NCBI RefSeq assembly: GCF_002483235.1
Contig: NZ_DLHN01000001.1
Span: 1-64,000, forward strand
Origin: Pedobacter glucosidilyticus
Lineage (GTDB): Bacteria; Bacteroidota; Bacteroidia; Sphingobacteriales; Sphingobacteriaceae
Length of the DNA stretch: 64,000 bases
Reading direction: 5' to 3'
Shown: one piece after another, positions 8,169 to 15,839 of the stretch
Layout of the letters: every line of letters starts with the position of its first letter
Position numbering within the stretch: the first letter of the stretch is position 1
Translations under genes and position numbers: made by a program
Notes under the pieces: generated by a model
The model's input: only the letters and a program-made list of their open reading frames with translations
Database searches by the model: none
What the model was told of the DNA's origin: nothing

Positions 8169-9023
8169 ATGAAATTAATAAGATACGGACAAGCAGGAAA
8201 AGAAAAAACAGGTGTTATTATTAATGATAAAAGATATGATACATCTGCATTTGGTGAAGATTATAACGAGGCATTTTTTGAAAACGATGGTTTGAACAGA
8301 TTAGCTGCCTTTTTGAAAGAAAATGAAGGCAAGCTGCCAGAGGTTTCTGCATCAGAAAGATTAGGTTCTCCTGTTGCTAGACCATCAAAAATAGTTTGTA
8401 TTGGTTTAAACTATGCTAAACACGCTAAAGAAACAAATGCACCTATCCCGGCAGAGCCTATTTTATTTTTTAAATCTACCACGGCTTTAGTTGGTCCAAA
8501 TGATGATATCATCATCCCTAAAAACTCCGTTAAAACAGATTGGGAAGTAGAATTGGCTTTTGTAATTGGTAAAAAAGCAAGCTATGTAGAAGAAGCAGAT
8601 GCGATGGATTATATCGCAGGCTATTGTTTACATAATGATGTTAGCGAGCGTGAGTTTCAATTAGAGCGTGGTGGTACTTGGGATAAAGGTAAAGGTTGTG
8701 ATACTTTTGCCCCTATTGGCCCATGGTTAGCTACAAAAGACGAGATAGCTGATGTAAACAACCTAAGACTTTGGTTAAAAGTAAACGATAAAATATTCCA
8801 AGACGGAAATACCGATGATTTGATTTTTAACCTACCAAAACTGGTAAGTTATTTAAGCCATTTCATGACTTTATTGCCTGGAGATATCATCTCAACAGGA
8901 ACGCCACATGGTGTTGGTTTAGGCTTTAATCCGCCGGTATATTTAAAACCAGGAGATGTAGTAGAGTTGGGTATAGATGGCTTAGGAACTTCTAAGCAGC
9001 ATGTTAAGGCGTATCAAGGCTAA
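8169..9023 (+). CDS. FAH-family hydrolase, probable 2,4-diketo-3-deoxy-L-fuconate hydrolase
   Basis: This 284-aa protein is a fumarylacetoacetate hydrolase-fold enzyme. The IVCIGLNYAKHAKE segment (about residue 76), the metal-site region DWEVELAFVIG with its acidic residues, and the C-terminal GDIISTGTPHGVG loop are all present. The family cleaves C-C bonds of 2,4-diketo acids with Mg2+. In this pathway the products would be pyruvate and L-lactate. It follows the SDR by 46 bp and precedes the second SDR by 5 bp. Oxaloacetate decarboxylase or acylpyruvase activity is common in the family, but the operon context is specific. Confidence 0.8.
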   Translation: MKLIRYGQAGKEKTGVIINDKRYDTSAFGEDYNEAFFENDGLNRLAAFLKENEGKLPEVSASERLGSPVARPSKIVCIGLNYAKHAKETNAPIPAEPILFFKSTTALVGPNDDIIIPKNSVKTDWEVELAFVIGKKASYVEEADAMDYIAGYCLHNDVSEREFQLERGGTWDKGKGCDTFAPIGPWLATKDEIADVNNLRLWLKVNDKIFQDGNTDDLIFNLPKLVSYLSHFMTLLPGDIISTGTPHGVGLGFNPPVYLKPGDVVELGIDGLGTSKQHVKAYQG

Positions 9024-9028
9024 GCATT

Positions 9029-9817
9029 ATGGATTTAGGATTAAAAGATAAAGTTATTGTTGTATCTGGCGGAGCCAAAGGTATAGGTGAGGGAGTATGT
9101 AGAGTTTTAGCTCAAGAAGGTGCTATCCCGGTTATCTTAGGAAGAAACCAAGCTGATAATCAATCATTAGCAGATGATATTGCTAAAGCAGGAGGACAAG
9201 CATTTTGTGTGCAAGCAGAATTGTCAGATCCTACCGCCTGTGAAGAAGCTATAAATACAATTATAAAAGCTTTTGGTAGGATAGATGGCTTGGTGAATAA
9301 TGCAGGTTTAAATGATGGTGTAGGTCTGGAAAATGGCTCTTACGAGGGCTTCGTGAAAAGTTTACACCATAGCTTAGTGCATTATTATCTATTGGCCCAT
9401 CATGCTTTACCTTATTTAAAAGCATCTAAAGGCGGTATTGTTAATATCAGCTCTAAAACAGCAGAAACCGGTCAAGGTAATACTTCTGGTTATGCCGCAG
9501 CTAATGGGGGAAGAAATGCTTTAACCCGCGAATGGGCTGTTGAGTTGCTCAAATATGGTATTAGGGTTAATGCTGTTATTGTTGCTGAGTGTTGGACTCC
9601 GCAATATGCTAAATGGATAGAAACCTTAGCCAACGCTAAAGAAAAATTAGCAGAGATTACGGCTAATATTCCTTTAGAAAATAGGATGACAACCACACAA
9701 GAAATAGCGAATACAGTAGCATTCTTATTGTCAGAAAAATCTAGTCATACAACCGGCCAGCTGATTCATGTAGATGGCGGTTACGTACATTTGGATAGGG
9801 CTTTGGCTAATGCCTAG
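9029..9817 (+). CDS. SDR protein, probable L-fucose dehydrogenase, with an atypical active site
   Basis: This 262-aa short-chain dehydrogenase-fold protein is the last gene of the sugar operon. GGAKGIG at residues 14-20 is the nucleotide-binding loop, NNAG is at 90-93, and Ser141/Ser142 lie in the NISSKTA segment typical of L-fucose dehydrogenases. The catalytic Tyr155 is present, but the position of the invariant Lys in YxxxK is Asn159 (codon AAT at 9503-9505). If it is active, it would oxidise L-fucose to fuconolactone. The Lys loss may mean altered catalysis or a different proton relay. No fuconolactonase gene is present, so lactone opening must be spontaneous or encoded elsewhere. Confidence 0.7.
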   Translation: MDLGLKDKVIVVSGGAKGIGEGVCRVLAQEGAIPVILGRNQADNQSLADDIAKAGGQAFCVQAELSDPTACEEAINTIIKAFGRIDGLVNNAGLNDGVGLENGSYEGFVKSLHHSLVHYYLLAHHALPYLKASKGGIVNISSKTAETGQGNTSGYAAANGGRNALTREWAVELLKYGIRVNAVIVAECWTPQYAKWIETLANAKEKLAEITANIPLENRMTTTQEIANTVAFLLSEKSSHTTGQLIHVDGGYVHLDRALANA

Positions 9818-9891
9818 AGTATTGATAAATTTATTCATGCTGAATAATCTTTTTAAAACCTTAATTTTGCCAGCTTAAACAGCATAAAGTT

Positions 9892-11289
9892 TTGGGCGAA
9901 CAAAAAATATTTGAGCAATTAGAAGTTTTTGATATTGCAGAAGAAGGCAAAGGTGTAGCAAGACATCAGGATTTGGTGGTTTTTATAGAAAAAGCTATCC
10001 CAGGCGATATTGTAGATGCTGCAGTTTATAAAAAGAAGAAAAAATTTGCAGAAGCTAAGGTGCATACCCTGCACCAACCATCTGCAGATAGGGTTGAGCC
10101 GTTTTGCATACATTTTGGAACTTGTGGAGGCTGCAAATGGCAGCACATGGATTACAACGCACAATTAAAATACAAGCAAAAATCTGTTACTGATGCTCTG
10201 CAAAGGCTCGCAGGTTTAGATGTTGCACATACCGAGTCCATTTTAGCATCGGCAGCAACTACTTATTACCGTAATAAATTAGAGTATACTTTTTCTAATA
10301 AAAGATGGTTAACCCAAGAAGATGTTGCTTCTGGCGAAGCTATGGAAATGAATGCCTTAGGTTTTCATGTGCCGCTCCGCTTTGATAAGATATTAGATGT
10401 TCAGCATTGCTGGCTTCAGGCTTCTCCTTCTAATGAAATCAGAAACAGCGTCCGCGATTTTGCTTTAGCCAATCAAATTTCTTTTTATGATTTAAGAGCT
10501 CATGAAGGGGCATTAAGAAATTTAATCATCAGAACTTCATCTACAGGAGAGCTCATGATTGTTGTGGTTTTTGCCTATCCGGAAGAAGGACAAGTAGAGC
10601 TTTTGATGGATTTTGTAAAGATAAGTTTCCCTCAGGTAAACTCGCTTATGTATATCATCAACCAAAAGAAAAACGATACCATTTTTGATCAGGATATTTT
10701 ATTATACCACGGCCAACCTTTCATTTATGAAGAAATGGAAGGTTTGAAATTCAGAATCGGACCTAAATCATTCTATCAAACTAATTCTTTACAAGCTTAC
10801 GAATTGTATAAAATCACCAGAGAATTTGCTGGTTTAACAGGTAAAGAATTGGTTTACGATTTGTATACTGGTACAGGCACTATCGCCAACTTTGTAGCTA
10901 AGCATGCTAAAGAAGTTGTTGGGGTAGAGTATGTGCCAACGGCTATAGAAGATGCAAAGGTAAACTCACAAATCAATGGGATAAACAATACGAAGTTTTA
11001 TGCTGGCGATATGAAAGATGTTTTAAATGCCGATTTTATAGCCCAACATGGCAAACCTGATGTGGTGATTACAGACCCTCCAAGAGCAGGAATGCACCCG
11101 GATGTAGTAGAGCGTTTAATGGAAATGGAGGCTGATAAAATTGTATATGTAAGCTGTAATGCGGCAACACAAGCCAGAGATTTAGTGCGTTTGAAAGAGA
11201 AATATGAAGTAAGCAGAATTAAACCTGTGGATATGTTCCCTCAAACACAACATGTAGAAAATGTGGTTTTATTAGAATTGAAAAAATGA
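9892..11289 (+). CDS. rlmD: 23S rRNA (uracil-5-)-methyltransferase RlmD-like
   Basis: This 465-aa SAM-dependent RNA methyltransferase is of the TrmA/RumA family. It has an N-terminal TRAM-like beta domain, a 4Fe-4S cluster motif with Cys72, Cys78 and Cys81 plus a later Cys in the VQHCWLQ segment, then the Rossmann methyltransferase domain with DLYTGTGTIANF and the catalytic YVSCNAATQARDL near the C-terminus. It is expected to methylate a 23S rRNA uridine (U1939-type). The exact target is not decidable because Bacteroidota carry several paralogues. Translation appears to start at TTG (9892). It overlaps the next gene by 4 bp. Confidence 0.85.
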   Translation: MGEQKIFEQLEVFDIAEEGKGVARHQDLVVFIEKAIPGDIVDAAVYKKKKKFAEAKVHTLHQPSADRVEPFCIHFGTCGGCKWQHMDYNAQLKYKQKSVTDALQRLAGLDVAHTESILASAATTYYRNKLEYTFSNKRWLTQEDVASGEAMEMNALGFHVPLRFDKILDVQHCWLQASPSNEIRNSVRDFALANQISFYDLRAHEGALRNLIIRTSSTGELMIVVVFAYPEEGQVELLMDFVKISFPQVNSLMYIINQKKNDTIFDQDILLYHGQPFIYEEMEGLKFRIGPKSFYQTNSLQAYELYKITREFAGLTGKELVYDLYTGTGTIANFVAKHAKEVVGVEYVPTAIEDAKVNSQINGINNTKFYAGDMKDVLNADFIAQHGKPDVVITDPPRAGMHPDVVERLMEMEADKIVYVSCNAATQARDLVRLKEKYEVSRIKPVDMFPQTQHVENVVLLELKK

Positions 11290-11678
11290 ATCAAGAAGAT
11301 TTAATGGGGAATCCGGCTGCTGGGGAAAATCAGAAGCCTCAGGAAAGTCCTTTACTTTCTTTAAAAAAAGATTTAGCAAATTATAAAGATGCCATTAGGG
11401 AAGTTGCCATAGAAATTATGGTAGAAGGCTTATCAGCCTATCCTATATTTATTGCTCACCAGCATGAGGTTCATATTGGTGAAATTATTTTAGATAGGGC
11501 AGAATTAGCTACAGATTGGACGATACAAGCTTCAACTTTAGAAGAGTTTATAGAAAGAGGTATTATTCAGGAAACTAAGAAAGACGCCTTTTTAAGTAGC
11601 TATAAAAATGCCGATGACTATGCTTGTGTGTTTGTAGTAGTGCCAGAAGGAGCAAACTTTGTTTATTATCCTTATTAA
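11286..11678 (+). CDS. Conserved hypothetical protein
   Basis: I do not recognise this 130-aa protein. It is soluble, with no signal peptide or membrane segment. The first 25 residues are low in structure (Pro, Gln, Asn rich); the rest is mixed alpha/beta with an acidic bias and a hydrophobic C-terminal strand, YACVFVVVPEGANFVYYPY. It is translationally coupled to rlmD by a 4-bp overlap, so it may be part of RNA modification or simply travel with it. The overlap and ordinary codon use make it likely to be real. Confidence 0.65.
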   Translation: MNQEDLMGNPAAGENQKPQESPLLSLKKDLANYKDAIREVAIEIMVEGLSAYPIFIAHQHEVHIGEIILDRAELATDWTIQASTLEEFIERGIIQETKKDAFLSSYKNADDYACVFVVVPEGANFVYYPY

Positions 11679-11683
11679 AAGAA

Positions 11684-11812
11684 AAGAGGCTGTCAAATCA
11701 AATAATTCGTGTCAGGCTGAGCGGAGTCGAAGCCTAATTTATGTTTCGACTCTGCTCAGGATGACAATTGAAACCAGCCACATAAAGTGGATTCGATTAT
11801 TGACAACCTCTT
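11684..11812. repeat. MITE-like element with REP-type hairpin
   Basis: The 13-bp ends AAGAGGCTGTCAA (11684-11696) and TTGACAACCTCTT (11800-11812) are inverted repeats with one mismatch. Inside, TGTCAGGCTGAGC...AGTCGAA and TTCGACT...GCTCAG..TGACA (11710-11766) form a long imperfect hairpin of the kind scattered through Bacteroidota intergenic DNA. No target-site duplication is obvious. It has no coding capacity and would need a transposase elsewhere. Confidence 0.6.
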
Positions 11813-11962
11813 AGCATTAACACACACACTAAAAATTTATTAAGACAAATTTGTAAACCTTTTAAAACTTAGACGCTACCATAGCATCGTTAGTTACATT
11901 AATTTTTAAAAAACATTAAAGGTTTAAACAGAATTAGTTAATTTGAGCCAAAAATAGCAGCT

Positions 11963-12472
11963 ATGCCAACTAAGCGATTACTTATTCTTAATCATACGCA
12001 AATACAGCAGAAAATTAACCGTATTGCTTATCAAATTTTAGAAGACAATATAGAAGAACAAGAAATTATTCTTGCAGGTGTGGTATCTAGAGGTTATAGG
12101 TTTGCTTTAAGATTAGAAAAAGTATTAAAGGAAATAGCTCATTTTAAGATTACCTTGGCAGAAATAGAGCTTAATAAAGAGAGCTCTAAGCTAGAATCCT
12201 CTATCAATATTCCTATAGAAGCTTGCCAAAATAAAGTCATTGTTTTAGTTGACGATGTTTTAAACAGCGGCAGAACAATCGCTTATGGTTTAGGCGTATT
12301 TTTAAATATCCCCTTAAAAAAATTAAGGTCTGTAGTTTTAATAGATAGAAGTCATAAACTATTCCCGGTAGCTACAGATTTTGTTGGCTTACAACTCTCT
12401 ACAGTCTTAAAAGAGCATATTGAGGTAGTGTTAGATGAAAATAATGAGCCTGATGGTGTTTACTTAACCTAA
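11963..12472 (+). CDS. Phosphoribosyltransferase-family protein, PyrR-like
   Basis: This 169-aa protein has a type I PRTase fold. The PRPP-binding loop VDDVLNSGRT lies at about residues 95-104, preceded by four hydrophobic residues as expected. The ordering GVVSRGY..A, VLIDRSHK.FPV..DFVG and VVLDE resembles PyrR (uracil phosphoribosyltransferase / pyrimidine-operon attenuator), but the N-terminal half is diverged. There are no pyrimidine genes nearby. It could be a regulator or a salvage enzyme. It is a single gene, convergent with the DUF421 gene, with a 4-bp 3' overlap. Confidence 0.7.
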   Translation: MPTKRLLILNHTQIQQKINRIAYQILEDNIEEQEIILAGVVSRGYRFALRLEKVLKEIAHFKITLAEIELNKESSKLESSINIPIEACQNKVIVLVDDVLNSGRTIAYGLGVFLNIPLKKLRSVVLIDRSHKLFPVATDFVGLQLSTVLKEHIEVVLDENNEPDGVYLT

Positions 12473-13161
12473 GAAATTCTAAGATTATTTCTGGCTCTTA
12501 TCCAATGTTTTTTGTGGCAGTTAGAACAGGTTGCTTCTTCGCAAATGGTAAGCTGATAAACTTTGCCGCAAGTGTTACAAGCATACATGCCGTTTTCTGC
12601 GATTTTTTTTAACGGAGTTCTAATTTCGTGAGGCAAAATAGGGAGTCCATATTTTACCTCTTCATCAGCATTAAAAAATACGCTAATCTCTCCAGAAACT
12701 TCCAAAATAGCCAATTTCACTTGTCCTAGGTGGTCAACATGCTCCATTCTTAATTCTGCATAAAATTCATCTACAGCAATATCTTCTTTCTCCATTCTTT
12801 GTTTAACAAATTCTCCGTCAACAATTAACGTAACAGGTTTACCTTCTATCCAGTGTTCAAATTTTTTAAATTTTAAAGCCCAGGTAATGGCTCTGTAAAA
12901 GGCAAGTACACAAATAAATACAGTAATGGCAGGTATTAAGCCTACATCTTCATAGAACATAGGGTCGCCAGCTGCAGAGCCCAAAGTAATAATAATAACC
13001 AGTTCAAAAATAGAAAGTTGCTTAATCCCTCTTTTGCCTGTAAGTTTAAGTGCAATAAGTACAACTATAAACATCACCAGGCATCTGAATAAGACCTCAA
13101 GTAAAAACACGTAAGGTAAATCATTCATGAAAACCCTGTCCCATTCAAAAATTTCTTTCAT
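12469..13161 (-). CDS. DUF421 (YetF-type) membrane protein with C-terminal zinc ribbon
   Basis: This 230-aa protein has three predicted membrane helices (about 17-40, 50-65 and 73-95), then the cytosolic DUF421 domain with the W-I-E-G-K-P-V-x-L-I-V-D-G core (about 104-116). Residues 192-220 add a CxxC...CxxC knuckle (Cys195, Cys198, Cys212, Cys215), which should bind zinc and is not part of the usual YetF/YrbG length. Function of the family is unknown; some members affect spore or envelope properties in Firmicutes. It is alone on the minus strand. Confidence 0.75.
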   Translation of the reverse strand: MKEIFEWDRVFMNDLPYVFLLEVLFRCLVMFIVVLIALKLTGKRGIKQLSIFELVIIITLGSAAGDPMFYEDVGLIPAITVFICVLAFYRAITWALKFKKFEHWIEGKPVTLIVDGEFVKQRMEKEDIAVDEFYAELRMEHVDHLGQVKLAILEVSGEISVFFNADEEVKYGLPILPHEIRTPLKKIAENGMYACNTCGKVYQLTICEEATCSNCHKKHWIRARNNLRIS

Positions 13162-13307
13162 ATATAATTTGAAAAATTAATTACCTTTATAAAAATGTGG
13201 AAAACTCAAACAAATGATTATCAAAGTTTTGTATAGTTGTATTTGTTGTAGATATAGGTTTATCCACATTTTGAACTTACATTTGTTATCACACAAAAAA
13301 CACTAAC

Positions 13308-14273
13308 ATGGCTACATCAATAAATATACCGCGTTTAGATTTAAACGATTATCTGTATGGTACGGCAGCTCAGAAGAAGCAGTTTTCTGATGATATTGGC
13401 AAAGCTTTTAACGATACGGGTTTTGTTACCATCACCAATCACGGCTTAAGTAAAGAGCTAATTGATAACCTTTACCTACAAGTGAAAGAGTTTTTTAGTT
13501 TACCCGAAGAAACCAAATTAAAATACGAAAAAGTGGAGCTTGCAGGGCAACGCGGCTATACCTCAAAAGGTAGAGAAAAAGCCAAAGACTCTAAAACACC
13601 AGATTTAAAAGAGTTCTGGCAAACTGGTCAGTATGTGGAAGATGGTGATGTTATTAAAGAAGAATATCCAGATAACGTTTCAGTAGAAGAAGTGCCAGCG
13701 TTTAATATGGTTACAAAAGAAATTTATAAAAAATTAGAGCATGCAGGTAAACAACTTTTAAAAGCAATAGCAGTTTATTTAGGTTTACCTGAGGATTATT
13801 TTGAGGATAAAGTACATAACGGAAACTCTATATTAAGAGCTATACATTATTTTCCGATTGAAAATCCAGATGCTTTACCTGCGGATGCAGTAAGAGCAGG
13901 AGCGCATGAAGATATCAATTTGATTACTTTATTAATTGGCGCTAGTGCTGATGGCTTAGAAGTTTTAACCAGAAATGGAGATTGGTTTGCAGTTAAAGCT
14001 CATGGCGAAGATATCGTAGTTAATGTTGGTGATATGTTGCAACGTTTAACCAATAACAAGTTAAAGTCAACTACACACCGTGTAGTAAATCCGCCAAGAG
14101 AATTGATGAAGAGCTCAAGATACTCGGTACCGTTTTTCTTGCATCCAAAATCAGGTATGGATTTAACTTGTTTAACTTCTTGTATTGATGAAGAAAATCC
14201 TAAAGCTTACACAGATATGACGGCTGGCGAGTACCTCGACGAGCGTTTAAGAGAAATAGGTCTTAAAAAATAA
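13308..14273 (+). CDS. 2-oxoglutarate/Fe(II) oxygenase, isopenicillin N synthase-like
   Basis: This 321-aa enzyme has the DIOX_N domain (about 5-120, with the NHG near residue 44) and the double-stranded beta-helix domain. The Fe(II) ligands are His200, Asp202 and His257, and the RYS motif at 271-273 should bind 2-oxoglutarate. The family includes IPNS, flavonoid oxygenases and many uncharacterised bacterial members. The substrate cannot be told from the sequence, and no biosynthetic cluster surrounds it. It is monocistronic, with an intrinsic terminator 25 bp after the stop. Confidence 0.8.
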   Translation: MATSINIPRLDLNDYLYGTAAQKKQFSDDIGKAFNDTGFVTITNHGLSKELIDNLYLQVKEFFSLPEETKLKYEKVELAGQRGYTSKGREKAKDSKTPDLKEFWQTGQYVEDGDVIKEEYPDNVSVEEVPAFNMVTKEIYKKLEHAGKQLLKAIAVYLGLPEDYFEDKVHNGNSILRAIHYFPIENPDALPADAVRAGAHEDINLITLLIGASADGLEVLTRNGDWFAVKAHGEDIVVNVGDMLQRLTNNKLKSTTHRVVNPPRELMKSSRYSVPFFLHPKSGMDLTCLTSCIDEENPKAYTDMTAGEYLDERLREIGLKK

Positions 14274-14298
14274 AAATCAGTAATTCAGAATAGGAAGG

Positions 14299-14328
14299 AA
14301 GCGCCCCAAAAAGGCGCTTTTTTGTTTT
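14299..14328 (+). terminator. Intrinsic terminator
   Basis: AAGCGCC (14299-14305) pairs with GGCGCTT (14313-14319) around a short A-rich loop and is followed by a T-rich run. It ends the 2OG oxygenase transcript and separates it from the nrd leader. Confidence 0.8.
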
Positions 14329-14372
14329 TATAGGCAGGTTGTGAATAAGTTTCCTTATTGTTTAAAACTTCA

Positions 14373-14405
14373 TTGCCTTTACTAGCTTTATTAGTCATAC
14401 TTTTG
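14373..14405 (+). promoter_or_regulatory. Candidate promoter of the nrd riboswitch-operon
   Basis: TTG at 14373-14375 and TACTTTTG at 14398-14405 (exact TAnnTTTG) are separated by 22 nt, slightly longer than the Bacteroidota norm. A start about 7 nt downstream would place the riboswitch at the beginning of the transcript. Confidence 0.45.
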
Positions 14406-14429
14406 AAATAGTTCTTTAACATTACTTAT

Positions 14430-14625
14430 TCAGGTTACCAAATTTGTTTTGGTATTAAAAGGGAACCATGTTAAAATCATGGGCTGACGTTGCAACTGTA
14501 TTTCTGTTTTTTCAACTAAAATTTGAAATCAAAAATTTGCTAAATATCAGGTCACTGTTTTGCTTGTAAGTAAAATGGGAAGGCATTTAGTAGACAGATA
14601 AGCCAGGAGACCTGCCGAGTAGGAT
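14430..14625 (+). promoter_or_regulatory. Cobalamin riboswitch
   Basis: The B12 box AAGCCAGGAGACCTGCC (14600-14616) matches the consensus completely, and AAAAGGGAACC (14457-14467) matches the conserved 5' core element. The GGGCTGACGTTGCAACTGT segment (14480-14498) lies between them in the expected order. Adenosylcobalamin binding should reduce expression of the downstream class I reductase. The exact P1 boundaries are approximate. About 115 nt separate it from the nrdB start, with a weak ACCCT/AGGGT hairpin but no clear T-run terminator, so control may act on translation. Confidence 0.9.
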
Positions 14626-14741
14626 TTGTCAAGACTTTCACGTAAAAGGTTTTGATAAAAGCTCTTCTAAACCCTCAATACCTATCAGGGTCTATGTTGT
14701 CTTTTGTCAATTCCTGTTTGTAAAATTTAAAAATTAAAACC

Positions 14742-15710
14742 ATGCAACAGGAAGAAGTATTACTTAAAGAAAACAAGGATCGCTTTGTGATTCTGCCCAT
14801 CAATTATCCCGCAATTTGGGAGATGTACAAACGCCACGAAGCCAGTTTTTGGACAGCAGAAGAAATAGATTTATCTGCCGACCAAAAAGATTGGGAAAAC
14901 CTAAACGATGGCGAAAGACATTTCATTAGCCATATTTTAGCATTTTTTGCTGCTAGTGATGGTATCGTGAATGAAAACTTAGCTGTTAATTTCATGAGCG
15001 AAGTACAGGTGCCAGAAGCTAGGTGCTTTTATGGTTTTCAAATCATGATGGAGAATATCCACTCAGAAACTTATGCTTTATTAATTGATACTTACATCAA
15101 GGATCCAAAAGAAAGAACACATCTTTTACATGCCATAGATACGGTTCCATGTGTACAAAAGAAAGCGCAATGGGCATTAAGATGGATAGAAAAAGGCACT
15201 TTTGCACAACGTTTAGTAGCTTTTGCTGCCGTAGAAGGTATTTTCTTTAGCGGTAGTTTTTGCTCTATTTTTTGGTTAAAGAAAAGAGGTTTAATGCCAG
15301 GTTTAACCTTTAGTAACGAGCTTATTTCAAGAGATGAAGGCTTACACTGCGAATTTGCTTGCTTGCTTTACGGCATGCTTCAAAATAAGTTGAGCAAAGA
15401 AGAAGTTTATGAAATTATTTCTGAAGCTGTAGAAATAGAAAAAGAATTTATTTCTGAGGCATTACCTGTCAATCTAATTGGGATGAATGCTCGCTTAATG
15501 ATGCAATATATTGAGTTTGTAGCCGATAGATGGTTGGTAGAATTAGGTTATGATAAAAAATATCATGCTTCAAATCCTTTTGATTTTATGGAGATGATAT
15601 CCCTGCAAGGAAAAACCAATTTCTTTGAAAAACGTGTTGGCGATTACCAAAAAAGCGGGGTACTAAGCAGCAAAGAAGACCAGGCGTTTTCATTAGAAGA
15701 AGATTTTTAA
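14742..15710 (+). CDS. nrdB: Class I ribonucleotide reductase, small subunit R2
   Basis: This 322-aa R2 protein houses the di-iron/tyrosyl-radical cofactor needed to reduce ribonucleotides. The E-x-x-H-x-x-x-Y pattern is present as Glu104, His107 and radical Tyr111 (ENIHSETY). Further ligands lie in the AVEGIFFSGSF and SRDEGLHCEF segments. The C-terminal FSLEEDF is the tail that docks into R1. The sequence is strikingly close to eukaryotic R2 (for example SRDEGLHC-FACL and NPFDFME.ISL-GKTNFFEKRVG). It is first after the cobalamin riboswitch, with nrdA 129 bp downstream. Confidence 0.97.
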   Translation: MQQEEVLLKENKDRFVILPINYPAIWEMYKRHEASFWTAEEIDLSADQKDWENLNDGERHFISHILAFFAASDGIVNENLAVNFMSEVQVPEARCFYGFQIMMENIHSETYALLIDTYIKDPKERTHLLHAIDTVPCVQKKAQWALRWIEKGTFAQRLVAFAAVEGIFFSGSFCSIFWLKKRGLMPGLTFSNELISRDEGLHCEFACLLYGMLQNKLSKEEVYEIISEAVEIEKEFISEALPVNLIGMNARLMMQYIEFVADRWLVELGYDKKYHASNPFDFMEMISLQGKTNFFEKRVGDYQKSGVLSSKEDQAFSLEEDF

Positions 15711-15775
15711 ATAGATGGTTAGTCCCGATGAATTATCGGGTAGTTGCTTAGTTAGGTTTTAAGCTCCCAACTAAC

Positions 15776-15822
15776 CACCTAACAATCTAACCAACTAAAA
15801 CCTAATCACCTAACAATCTAAC
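15776..15822. repeat. 16-bp direct repeat in the nrdB-nrdA spacer
   Basis: CACCTAACAATCTAAC occurs at 15776-15791 and 15807-15822 inside a C/T/A low-complexity stretch. Upstream in the same spacer is a short CCCGAT/ATCGGG hairpin (15724-15740) without a T-run. The role is unknown; it probably does not stop transcription, since nrdA has no obvious promoter of its own. Confidence 0.5.
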
Positions 15823-15839
15823 TAACAAACTAAAAAAGA

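Noticed and set aside
15724..15740. Terminator between nrdB and nrdA
   Set aside because: The CCCGAT/ATCGGG hairpin has only 6 bp and no T-run; nrdA needs read-through.
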